From Alphaproteobacteria bacterium (GTDB lineage Bacteria; Pseudomonadota; Alphaproteobacteria; Rhodospirillales; Rhodospirillaceae): DNA of 21,320 nt. Under the pieces are notes generated by a model that saw only the letters and a list, made by a program, of their open reading frames with translations, was not told the DNA's origin and ran no database searches. The stretch lies in NCBI GenBank assembly GCA_015228695.1, contig JADGDA010000011.1, positions 1-21,320 of the forward strand, written 5' to 3'. Positions 8,115-14,470 of this stretch are shown here, in pieces (the stretch's first letter is position 1; each line of letters begins with the position of its first letter). A program made the translations under genes and the position numbers.

Positions 8115-8944
8115 GCCGTCCTCTCCTTCCTCTTGTACCAGCGGTACCCCACTACCGAGACCACGAGGGCCAAAACGCCGAACACCAACGCACCCAATCC
8201 CACGAACAGGGGAATGTTGATGGTGTACCGCCCCTCCTTGTAGTTGTAGCTATAGCATAAACTGACCGCAAAATTGATGATGTCCCTCGGCTCGGCGATT
8301 TGCCCCGCCTGGGCGTCGATCAACGCCAACTCCAGATCGCGGGCCGACGTCGCCGTGCTGTACAGAAACCGCGACGCCCGCCCCTCCCCCGACAACACGA
8401 CGTAGACACCGGGGTGGAAGAACGTCTTGTCGCGCGGCGACCAGAAGTACTTGTAGCCGATGCTGTCGGTCATGCGGCGCAAGGCACCTTGATCCCCGGG
8501 CAGGGCGAACGTCCATTCCTTGAGCCACTTGTCCGGCAATTCGAGACCTTGACGGAATTTCGCCAGCGTCTCCTGGTTATCGTTCTTGTCGAAGGTGATC
8601 GTCAGGACCCGGTAGTCGCGCCCCATCTCCATCCGCCGCACGTCGGCCAGCACATTCTTCAGGTCGCGATTGACCACCGAACAGGTCCCGTCGCAGCGGT
8701 AATAGGCCAGGACGACGACCAACGGCTTGCCGAGCAGATCGCCCAGCCGGAACCCGCGCCCCTCCTGATCGACCAGCGGGAGGTCCGCATCGAGCTTGAC
8801 CCCGAGAGCGGACTTCTCGTCGATCCGGAAGAGATTCGGATCGATCTCCGACTCGGGTTCACGGGGGTACTGGGCTCCGGCCACCCCGACGCCGCCGAGC
8901 AACGTCAGAACGGCGACCGCCAGAATGGCGCCCAGGCCCCGCAT
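8111..8944 (-). CDS. SCO1/SenC-family copper chaperone, C-terminally anchored
   Basis: A 277-residue thioredoxin-fold protein that delivers copper to, or reduces, the CuA site of oxidase subunit II. Copper ligands are Cys and Cys in YYRCDGTCSVV (CxxxC) and the distal His in FFHPGVYVVL. A signal peptide (MRGLGAILAVAVLTLLGGVG, cleavage after AGA) precedes the domain. Unlike most SCO proteins, which are N-terminally anchored, this one has a membrane helix near the C-terminus (PLFVGLGALVFGVLALVVSV) followed by a basic tail (YKRKERTA). The ATG at 8944 was chosen because it opens on the signal peptide with a G-rich ribosome site; the open frame beyond it overlaps subunit III. The gene lies between subunits III and II, 25 nt after III and overlapping II by ATGA. 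Confidence 0.92.
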   Translation of the reverse strand: MRGLGAILAVAVLTLLGGVGVAGAQYPREPESEIDPNLFRIDEKSALGVKLDADLPLVDQEGRGFRLGDLLGKPLVVVLAYYRCDGTCSVVNRDLKNVLADVRRMEMGRDYRVLTITFDKNDNQETLAKFRQGLELPDKWLKEWTFALPGDQGALRRMTDSIGYKYFWSPRDKTFFHPGVYVVLSGEGRASRFLYSTATSARDLELALIDAQAGQIAEPRDIINFAVSLCYSYNYKEGRYTINIPLFVGLGALVFGVLALVVSVVGYRWYKRKERTA

Positions 8945-8969
8945 GCGTCCCGCCCCCGCCAACCTCCGG

Positions 8970-9752
8970 TTACCAGAAGTAGATCTGGGACGCGACGAAG
9001 AACCAGACGATATCGACGAAGTGCCAGTAAATCGACACCCCGGTGACCAGATACTTGTTGGTGCGCCCGCCGAGGGCCGGCACCAGCACCGCCACGAACG
9101 CCGCCAGCCCGACAAGGACGTGGGACGCATGGAAGCCGGTAATGGAGAAGAACGCCGTGCTGAACGCATTCGTGCTCGGGACGAAGTTCTGCTCGGCCAG
9201 ATGGGCGTACTCATAAACCGTGCAGCCCAGGAACAGCCCGCCGAGAAGGAGGGTCAGAAGCAGCCACGACCGGAAGCCGGCGACGTCCCCGTGCTCCAGC
9301 TTCTCCTCGCCGATGTGGATGGTGACCGAGGAACTGACCAGCAGAACCGTCATGATCAGCGGCAGCAGCGCCGGCATGTGCGGAGTCCCGGCCGGCGGCC
9401 AGACATCGGCGCTGAGACGCAGCGTCCAATAGGTGGCGAACAGCGCCAGGAAGATGAAGATTTCCGAAACGATGAACACCGGCAGACCGGCACTGGACGA
9501 CAAGCCCTCCATGAGCGGCTTGTACACCATCCCCTCGCTCACCCATTTCGCGACGCCGAACAGCAGCAAGGGCACGCCGATCCCGGCGAAAATGATCGCC
9601 AAAAGGGGGCTGTTGTAGACGAAATAGGCGGAAAACGCCATCGGAACGAGGAAAAACACGCCGAAAACCGCGGCGATCGGAGCGACCGACACTTCCCAAT
9701 GATGGGCGTGCGCGGTTGCGGGATGGTGATTGGTCGCGGACATGGCAGTCAT
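8970..9752 (-). CDS. Cytochrome c oxidase subunit III
   Basis: Membrane subunit of 260 residues with seven predicted helices, the full-length form of the family. It stabilises the catalytic core and the uptake of protons. Family motifs are FIVSEIFIFLALFATYW in helix 3 (with the conserved Glu), ITGFHASHVLVG in helix 6 and YWHFVDIVWFFVASQIYFW at the C-terminus. The ATG at 9752 has GAGGAAGGGG 5 nt upstream. A GTG at 9758 would sit inside that ribosome site, and the ATG at 9743 (MSATNHH) is a less likely alternative. The His-rich N-terminus (NHHPATAHAHH) could bind metal, but that is speculation. This is the first gene of the oxidase operon, divergent from the histidine kinase. Confidence 0.94.
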   Translation of the reverse strand: MTAMSATNHHPATAHAHHWEVSVAPIAAVFGVFFLVPMAFSAYFVYNSPLLAIIFAGIGVPLLLFGVAKWVSEGMVYKPLMEGLSSSAGLPVFIVSEIFIFLALFATYWTLRLSADVWPPAGTPHMPALLPLIMTVLLVSSSVTIHIGEEKLEHGDVAGFRSWLLLTLLLGGLFLGCTVYEYAHLAEQNFVPSTNAFSTAFFSITGFHASHVLVGLAAFVAVLVPALGGRTNKYLVTGVSIYWHFVDIVWFFVASQIYFW

Positions 9753-9872
9753 ACGCACCCCTTCCTCACATTGCGTGTGTACGGGCCGTGACGCGCCCCC
9801 CCCGACAACCCCCGGTTCGATCCCGAGTCAATCCAGGTCCAGCACTCGCCCCCCCAGCCCATCGTCCCCGAC

Positions 9873-9900
9873 TTTCTATCCTCGGATTGTCGAACGTCAA
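9873..9900 (-). promoter_or_regulatory. Candidate promoter of the oxidase operon
   Basis: On the minus strand TTGACG (9895-9900) and TAGAAA (9873-9878) are 16 nt apart, about 120 nt upstream of the subunit III ATG. The -35 matches consensus at five of six positions, the -10 only partly. This is the best match in the intergenic region but is unsupported by other evidence. Confidence 0.4.
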
Positions 9901-9914
9901 GGACTTTTTTGTCC
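9901..9914. promoter_or_regulatory. T-centred inverted repeat abutting the oxidase -35
   Basis: GGACTTTTTTGTCC has 4-bp arms around six T. It lies immediately upstream of the candidate minus-strand -35. It could be a regulator site or a chance repeat. Confidence 0.25.
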
Positions 9915-10005
9915 GCTGGTCTCCCACTGCGCATTCTGGAGTTCATCAAATTCCAACTCTGCTCGCGGGACGGCCCGCACGGGAACTTTACCCGCCGCGG
10001 AGAGG

Positions 10006-10065
10006 ATGTTATTGTGCGCCGCGATGACGCGCGGACACCCCATGCTGGGCCACAATGAGCCATGA
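10006..10065 (+). CDS. Possible 19-codon leader ORF overlapping the kinase start
   Basis: ATG at 10006, directly preceded by GCGGAGAGG, opens a 19-codon frame (MLLCAAMTRGHP...) whose TGA overlaps the kinase ATG as ATGA. If the kinase starts at 10062, it has almost no ribosome site of its own, so translation could be coupled through this leader. The ribosome-site spacing is short, and no family is recognisable. If the kinase starts at 10083 instead, the case is weaker. Confidence 0.25.
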   Translation: MLLCAAMTRGHPMLGHNEP

Positions 10066-10121
10066 CAGGGCCGGGACGGGCCATGACAAGGCCGCTCTCG
10101 GCCGTGACAAAGCCGATCTCG
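10059..10121 (+). repeat. Three imperfect 21-nt tandem repeats at the kinase 5' end
   Basis: Units 10059-10079, 10080-10100 and 10101-10121 share the pattern GCCRTGACARRGCCG followed by six variable bases. They encode three seven-residue units (MTGPGRA, MTRPLSA, VTKPISL). The first two both carry an in-frame ATG, so the repeat duplicates the start codon. A degenerate fourth unit may precede (10038-10058). Confidence 0.75.
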
Positions 10122-12104
10122 TTGGGCGCGGGGGCGCTGGTCCTTCTCGCGGGCCTCCTGGTGCTCATCGGCTGGCACATCCATAGCCCGGAGATGGTTC
10201 AGCTTTCACCCGATCTGGTCCCCATGCAGTACAATACCGCCCTCGGCTTCCTGCTGGGGGGCGCGGGCCTGATCGCCCTTTCCGAGTCGCGGCCGGGCCT
10301 GACCCAGGCCCTGGGTCTGGTGATGGCCTTGATCGGAACGGTCACCCTTGCCGAATACGGCCTGGGGGTGGACCTGGGCATCGATGAGATGTTCATGACC
10401 TCCTACATCACCGAGGCCACGTCCCACCCCGGCCGCATGGCGCCCAACACCGCCCTTTGCTTTCTCCTTTCCGGGACCGGGATGGCCGTGTCCGGAGCCT
10501 CCCGTTTCTTCTCCAGACGCAGGGCGGTTCAGGGGCTGCTGGGCGCCTTGACGGCAAGCCTCGGGGCCGTCGCCCTCTCCGGCTACCTCGTGGGAATGGA
10601 AACCGCTTACGGCTGGGGCAATCTGACCCGGATGGCGGTTCACACCTCCGCCGCGTTCGTGGTTCTGGGGACGGGCCTGATCGTCCACGCATGGGAGTCC
10701 GACCGCGCGGAAACGAACGAAATGGCGGGATGGCTGCCCGCCGTCGTCGGAATCTGCCTCCTTACGGTCGCGATCGCCCTGTGGCAGGCGCTGAGCGCCA
10801 ACGAACAGTTCCTCATCCGCCGCTATGGAACGGAAGCCGATTTCCTGGCCGAGGAGCTGGTGCTGCTTTACGGCGTCGCGGCGGCGGCGGCGGCCTACTG
10901 GGCCATGTCGAAAGCGCAGAGCGCGCACCGCGCCGCCCAGGCCGCCCAGGCCGAGGTCGCCGAGCGGCGGTTGGCCGAACAGCGGCTCGCGGAGAGCGAA
11001 GCCCGGTTCCGAACCTATTTCGAGATGGGAATGGTCGGTTTTGCCGAGACTTCGATCGAAAAGGGCTGGGTCCGGGTCAACGACGAACTCTGCCGGATGC
11101 TGGGGTACGATCACGGCGAGATCGTCACCCTGACCTGGGCCGAATTGACCCATCCGGAGGACTTGGCCCCCGACGTGGCCCAGTTCGAGCGCCTTCTGGC
11201 CGGCGAGGTCGACGGCTATTCCATGGAAAAGCGGTTTCTGCGCAAGGACGGCGAGGTGGTTCACACCATCATGTCGGCCCGCCTCCGCCGCAAGCCCGAC
11301 GGGTCCCCGGATTATCTGTTCGCGGTGCTTCAGGATATCTCCGCCCTCAAGAAGATGGAGGAGCAGATCCGGCAGTCCAACGCCGAGTTGGAGCAGTTCG
11401 CCTACGTCGCCTCCCACGACCTCCAGGAGCCGTTGCGCAGCGTGACGAGCTATGCCCAACTCCTCGAACGCGGCTACGGACAGGTGCTGGACGCCGAGGG
11501 GCGGGAATTTCTCGGTTTCATCGTTGGCGGCGCGAAGCGCGCCGGGGCGCTGATCCGTGGGCTTCTGGCCTTCTCCCGCGTCGCGCCGGAGACGGAGACG
11601 CCGGTTCCCACCGATTGCGCCGGCGTCGTGAAGAGCGTTCTCCTCGATCTGGGCCCCGCGTTGCGCGAGGCCGACGCGGTGGTCGACATCGGCCCCCTCC
11701 CCAAGGTGATGGCGGCGCCGGACCCGCTCGCGCGGGTCTTTCTGAACCTGATCGGCAATGCCATCAAATACCGCGCCCCGGGGCGGCGTCCCGAGATCCG
11801 GGTTTCGGCCGAATACCGGCGCCACGAATGGCTGTTCGCGGTGAAGGATAACGGGATCGGCTTCGACCCCCAATACTCGGAGCAGATCTTCATGATCTTC
11901 AAGCGGCTCCATTCCCGAACCGCCTACGAGGGGACGGGCATCGGGCTCGCCATCTGCAAGCGGGTCGTCGAGCGCCTCGGCGGACGGATATGGGTGGAGT
12001 CCTCGCCCGGCGAGGGAGCCACGTTCCGCTTCACCCTGCGGGCGGCCGAGCCGCCTACGGAACCAGTCCGGCCACATACTCCCCCAAGGCCAAGCACGAC
12101 GTGA
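10062..12104 (+). CDS. Membrane-bound PAS sensor histidine kinase (orphan)
   Basis: A 680-residue kinase. Residues 19-280 hold about eight hydrophobic segments with no large periplasmic loop. Three related segments (55-77, 126-148, 191-213) share a pattern M-x-x-N/H-T-A/S-x-x-F-L/V-L/V-x-G-x-G. An Ala/Glu-rich coiled coil (about 285-315) leads to a PAS domain (about 315-430). HisKA carries phospho-acceptor His452 in YVASHDLQEPLRS. The ATPase has an N box (LNLIGNAIKY, 561-570), G1 (DNGIGF, 596-601) and G2 (GTGIGLAICK, 624-633). The tail is Pro-rich. The start is ATG 10062, or ATG 10083 with GGGACGGG upstream. No response regulator is adjacent. Position suggests, but does not show, a link to the oxidase operon. 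The last 50 nt overlap the convergent FAD-enzyme gene. Confidence 0.93.
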   Translation: MTGPGRAMTRPLSAVTKPISLGAGALVLLAGLLVLIGWHIHSPEMVQLSPDLVPMQYNTALGFLLGGAGLIALSESRPGLTQALGLVMALIGTVTLAEYGLGVDLGIDEMFMTSYITEATSHPGRMAPNTALCFLLSGTGMAVSGASRFFSRRRAVQGLLGALTASLGAVALSGYLVGMETAYGWGNLTRMAVHTSAAFVVLGTGLIVHAWESDRAETNEMAGWLPAVVGICLLTVAIALWQALSANEQFLIRRYGTEADFLAEELVLLYGVAAAAAAYWAMSKAQSAHRAAQAAQAEVAERRLAEQRLAESEARFRTYFEMGMVGFAETSIEKGWVRVNDELCRMLGYDHGEIVTLTWAELTHPEDLAPDVAQFERLLAGEVDGYSMEKRFLRKDGEVVHTIMSARLRRKPDGSPDYLFAVLQDISALKKMEEQIRQSNAELEQFAYVASHDLQEPLRSVTSYAQLLERGYGQVLDAEGREFLGFIVGGAKRAGALIRGLLAFSRVAPETETPVPTDCAGVVKSVLLDLGPALREADAVVDIGPLPKVMAAPDPLARVFLNLIGNAIKYRAPGRRPEIRVSAEYRRHEWLFAVKDNGIGFDPQYSEQIFMIFKRLHSRTAYEGTGIGLAICKRVVERLGGRIWVESSPGEGATFRFTLRAAEPPTEPVRPHTPPRPSTT

Positions 12105-13149
12105 GCCCCGGGCTTTCGATGCCGAACAGGTTGACGAGCCCCGGAACGCCGTGGTCGGCCGGCCCCTGGATCATGAAGTCCCGGGCCGCTTCTCCGGGAC
12201 CGCTGATCTTGGGCCGGATGCCGCTGTACCCCGGTTGCAAGGCCCCGTCCTCGATCCCCGGCCAGTAGCGGCGGATTTCGGCGGCGAACCCCCGCCCCCG
12301 CTCCGGGTCGACGCCATAGTCGATGTCCTCGACCCATTGCACGTCCGGGCCGAAGCGCGCCTGCCCCCCCAGATCGAGGGTGAGGTGCACCCCCAGACCT
12401 CCCGGCTCGGGAATGGGATAGATCAGGCGCGTGAACGGCGCCCGCCCGCTCAGGGTGAAATAATTCCCCTTGGCGAGAAACGCGGGGGGGACCAGGGCGG
12501 GATCGAGCCCCCGGAACCGCCGCGCCAGATCCGGCGCCCACAGACCCGCGCTGTTCACCACCACCCGGCAGGAAAGCTCCGTTTCCTGTCCCCCCACTTC
12601 GAGCACGATTTCCCCGCCCACGGCGGCCCCCCTCACCGGGCTGCGGAAGGCGATGACGGCCCCCAGACTCTCCGCCTCGCCCTCGATCGACAGCATCAGG
12701 GCGTGGCTGTCGATGATCCCGGTGGAGGGCGAATGGAGGGCCGCGACGCAACGAAGCGCCGGTTCCATGGCCCACGCCTCCTCCCCGCTCAGCCAGACGA
12801 GATCGTCCACCCCGTTGGCCCTGCCCTTGTCGGCGAGGGCGCGCAGGGCGGGGACTTGCTCCCCGTCCGTCGCGACGATCAGTTTCCCGCAGCGCCGGTG
12901 GGGGATCGACCGGGCCTCGCAGTACCGGTACAGAGCCTTGCGCCCTTCCACGCACAACCGCGCCTTCAGGCTGTCCTGCGGATAGTAGATCCCGGCGTGC
13001 ACGACCTCGCTGTTCCTCGAACTGGTTCCGGTCCCGATGGCGTCGGCGGCCTCCAGAACCACGACCTCCCGCCCGGCGAGCGCCAGCGCCCGCGCGACGG
13101 ACAATCCCACCACCCCGGCCCCGATCACCGCGCACTCGATCCGATCCAT
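12055..13149 (-). CDS. FAD-dependent oxidoreductase, L-2-hydroxyglutarate oxidase-like
   Basis: A 364-residue flavoenzyme of the D-amino-acid oxidase (DAO) superfamily. The N-terminal dinucleotide motif is VIGAGVVGLSVARAL, with the acidic VVVLEA strand end. GTGTSSRNSEVVHAGIYYP is highly typical of L-2-hydroxyglutarate dehydrogenase/oxidase (LhgO, L2HGDH), as are SLKARLCVEG and the C-terminal FGIESPGLTSCLALGEYV. The family oxidises L-2-hydroxyglutarate to 2-oxoglutarate, passing electrons to quinone or oxygen. Substrate identity here is inferred. The ATG at 13149 is preceded by GGGGGATGGGA and begins at the FAD domain (MDRIECAVIG); an ATG two codons upstream (13155) is equivalent. The 3' end overlaps the convergent kinase gene by 50 nt. 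Divergent from the DUF2934 gene, and apparently unlinked to its neighbours by function. Confidence 0.9.
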   Translation of the reverse strand: MDRIECAVIGAGVVGLSVARALALAGREVVVLEAADAIGTGTSSRNSEVVHAGIYYPQDSLKARLCVEGRKALYRYCEARSIPHRRCGKLIVATDGEQVPALRALADKGRANGVDDLVWLSGEEAWAMEPALRCVAALHSPSTGIIDSHALMLSIEGEAESLGAVIAFRSPVRGAAVGGEIVLEVGGQETELSCRVVVNSAGLWAPDLARRFRGLDPALVPPAFLAKGNYFTLSGRAPFTRLIYPIPEPGGLGVHLTLDLGGQARFGPDVQWVEDIDYGVDPERGRGFAAEIRRYWPGIEDGALQPGYSGIRPKISGPGEAARDFMIQGPADHGVPGLVNLFGIESPGLTSCLALGEYVAGLVP

Positions 13150-13310
13150 TCCCATCCCCCCCATTCCACACATGACGCCGCCGCCGACATCCCGTTTTCC
13201 CGCCGAAGACGATCCGGTTACCCGACTTCGCGGGCATCTGCAACGGGGCTTCCGTTGACTTGACGAGCGCAGACCAAACCATCGTTTTTGTTCTGCGCGC
13301 AAATGGCGAT

Positions 13311-13326
13311 ATATTTACATAAATAT
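13311..13326. promoter_or_regulatory. Interrupted palindrome, possible operator
   Basis: ATATTTA-CA-TAAATAT has perfect 7-bp arms and a 2-nt centre, about 160 nt upstream of the FAD-enzyme ATG in the AT-rich patch. Regulator unknown. AT-rich symmetry can also arise by chance in a promoter. Confidence 0.3.
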
Positions 13327-13432
13327 CTTAAAAGGAAATTTTCCCGACGTCCGATTCGCCCGATTCCATCCTGATTCCGCCGTGACGAATGCGCCATTTC
13401 CGTCCTCCGGCCCTTACGGAGAGGCAATTTGC

Positions 13433-13442
13433 CAAACGTTTG
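13433..13442. promoter_or_regulatory. CAAACGTTTG palindrome
   Basis: A perfect 10-bp palindrome with the central CG and flanking A/T of LacI/GalR-type operators. LacI-type repressors often respond to sugars, which would suit the nearby glycogen genes, but no such regulator is in the window. Confidence 0.2.
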
Positions 13443-13698
13443 TTTCATGTATTTTTCTTCCGGGCGACGGCCCCGCGAAAAAACCGGCGGTGATTAAAAA
13501 CAACCACCGATTCCACGGCTTTCCAGGATATAGCCCCGTCCCGCGCCCCCCTGTTTACAGTCGTGCGGACCGATTTCAGCTTTGGTTTAAGCGATGAAGC
13601 GGAAGCGATAGTCAAACTTTATCTTGCTTCATGGGCAAAGTTTCAGTCTATTCACGGGGATGGTCACGCGGCCGCCGCGAGCGACCGGGACAAACAGC

Positions 13699-14043
13699 AT
13701 GGAAACGATCAGCATGGGCATGGAACTGTTGGAGCGTATCCGCGAAAAGGCCTACCAGCTCTGGGAGGCCGAGGGATGCAGTCATGGCCGCGACATGGAG
13801 TACTGGTTCCGGGCCGAGGCCCTGGTGTCGCAGGAACAGACCGGAGAGCTTTTTCCCCATACCGTGGCCCCTTCGGTGAGCGCGAAGCCCACCCCGAAGC
13901 CCACCCCAAAGCCCGACGCGAAGAAACCCGCCCCGAAGCCCGACGCAAAGAAGCCGGCCGCGACGAAGGCCGCCGCCAAGCCGGCGGCGAAGTCGTCCAC
14001 GAAATCGTCCCCCGCTTCCGGCGCGAAGACGGCCAAGGCTTAG
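13699..14043 (+). CDS. DUF2934 protein with Lys/Pro/Ala-rich repeat tail
   Basis: A 114-residue cytoplasmic protein in two parts. Residues 9-43 match the short DUF2934 helical module (RIREKAYQLWEAEG, then RDMEYWFRAEALV), whose function is unknown. Residues 60-114 are a low-complexity basic tail made almost only of K, P, A, S, T and D, with internal repeats (KPTP twice, KPDAKKPA twice), resembling histone H1-like tails. The start is ATG 13699 with GGGA 8 nt upstream; ATGs at 13714 and 13720 would still keep the domain. It lies upstream of glgB on the same strand but 427 nt away, so co-transcription is uncertain. The tail could bind nucleic acid or other polyanions; this is inference. Confidence 0.82.
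   Translation: METISMGMELLERIREKAYQLWEAEGCSHGRDMEYWFRAEALVSQEQTGELFPHTVAPSVSAKPTPKPTPKPDAKKPAPKPDAKKPAATKAAAKPAAKSSTKSSPASGAKTAKA
13885..13962 (+). repeat. Coding tandem repeats in the DUF2934 tail
   Basis: Two 12-nt units (13885-13896, 13897-13908; KPTP) are followed by two 27-nt units (13909-13935, 13936-13962; KPDAKKPAP and KPDAKKPAA). The 27-nt copies differ at a few bases, mostly silent, so the peptide repeat appears to have been kept. Confidence 0.8.
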
Positions 14044-14077
14044 GCGGGGACCTGGAACACGGGGTTTCGAGACACGG

Positions 14078-14095
14078 GGCGCGGGCTTCCGCGCC
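14078..14095 (+). other. Hairpin after the DUF2934 gene
   Basis: GGCGCGG-GCTT-CCGCGCC forms a perfect 7-bp stem with a 4-nt loop 34 nt past the stop. No T-run follows, so it is at best a weak terminator or a 3'-end stabiliser. Confidence 0.45.
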
Positions 14096-14430
14096 GGCCT
14101 GGATGCGGGTTGCCTGCACAAGTGGGACGGCTGGCCGTCGTTCCCGCGGGCCCTGGGCCGGTTCGACCCCGGGCCAGTTCGAGCGGACCGCTCCGTTGAG
14201 GCGTCGGCGTCCGGATCGGTTTCGGGATACGGAGCCGAGCGGGGAGCCTCCTGATTGCGGGTGATTTGCGGGGCGGCGTGAGGACATCGGCCACGAGGAC
14301 GAGGCCCCTGGGGACAAGGCCCCTGGGTGGGCGGACGTCCCTTCGGCCCGCCTCCCGAGCCCCCTCCCGCGTCGGCGTCCGATAGGGATGCCCCGGGATA
14401 TGCGCAACCCGACGATACGGTTTAAGAATC

Positions 14431-14445
14431 GATCCGGCACGGATC
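14431..14445. promoter_or_regulatory. Palindrome just upstream of glgB
   Basis: GATCCG-GCA-CGGATC has 6-bp perfect arms and ends 25 nt before the glgB ATG, just ahead of the purine-rich AGAGGA (14453-14458). It could be an operator, or a small mRNA stem that affects translation start. Confidence 0.35.
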
Positions 14446-14470
14446 AAAATGTAGAGGATGGTATTCGACC

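Larger units (their letters stand above)
9753..10061. other. Divergent intergenic region between oxidase operon and histidine kinase
   Basis: The 309-nt region drives genes on both sides. It holds a candidate oxidase promoter (9873-9900), a small T-centred palindrome (9901-9914) and a possible 19-codon leader frame ahead of the kinase (10006-10065). The part next to the oxidase ATG is C-rich on the plus strand. I see no convincing plus-strand promoter for the kinase. Confidence 0.7.
13150..13698. other. Divergent intergenic region with AT-rich patch
   Basis: These 549 nt separate the FAD-enzyme gene (minus) from the DUF2934 gene (plus). The stretch 13281-13345 is clearly AT-richer than its surroundings and carries several symmetric sequences: ATATTTACATAAATAT (13311-13326), GGAAATTTTCC just after it, and CAAACGTTTG (13433-13442). 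Promoters for both genes should lie here, but no single -35/-10 pair stands out. A minus-strand frame of 76 codons (13218-13448) is open but unproven. Confidence 0.65.
14044..14470. other. 427-nt intergenic region upstream of glgB
   Basis: GC-rich with no convincing gene. It contains a hairpin after the DUF2934 stop (14078-14095), the perfect palindrome GAGCGG-A-CCGCTC (14181-14193), a 13-nt direct repeat GCGTCGGCGTCCG (14201-14213 and 14369-14381), a 15-nt-spaced repeat AGGCCCCTGGG (14302-14312, 14317-14327), and the palindrome at 14431-14445 close to the glgB start. The glgB promoter probably lies near 14390-14430, where the sequence becomes less GC-rich, but I cannot place it. Confidence 0.6.

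Noticed and set aside
9756..9758. GTG as start of oxidase subunit III
   Set aside because: It lies within one or two bases of the GAGGAAGGGG ribosome site, which is correctly spaced for the ATG at 9752.
9887..9900. TTG-N8-CAA resembling an FNR/CRP half-site pair
   Set aside because: Only the outer TTG/CAA match; the inner AT and AT of the consensus are absent, so the match is too weak.
13382..13597. Plus-strand 71-codon frame in the divergent intergenic region
   Set aside because: It begins at GTG without a ribosome site, and the composition looks like translated non-coding sequence.
13563..14264. A longer plus-strand frame overlapping the DUF2934 gene
   Set aside because: It is in a different frame from the recognisable DUF2934 domain and runs into non-coding sequence.
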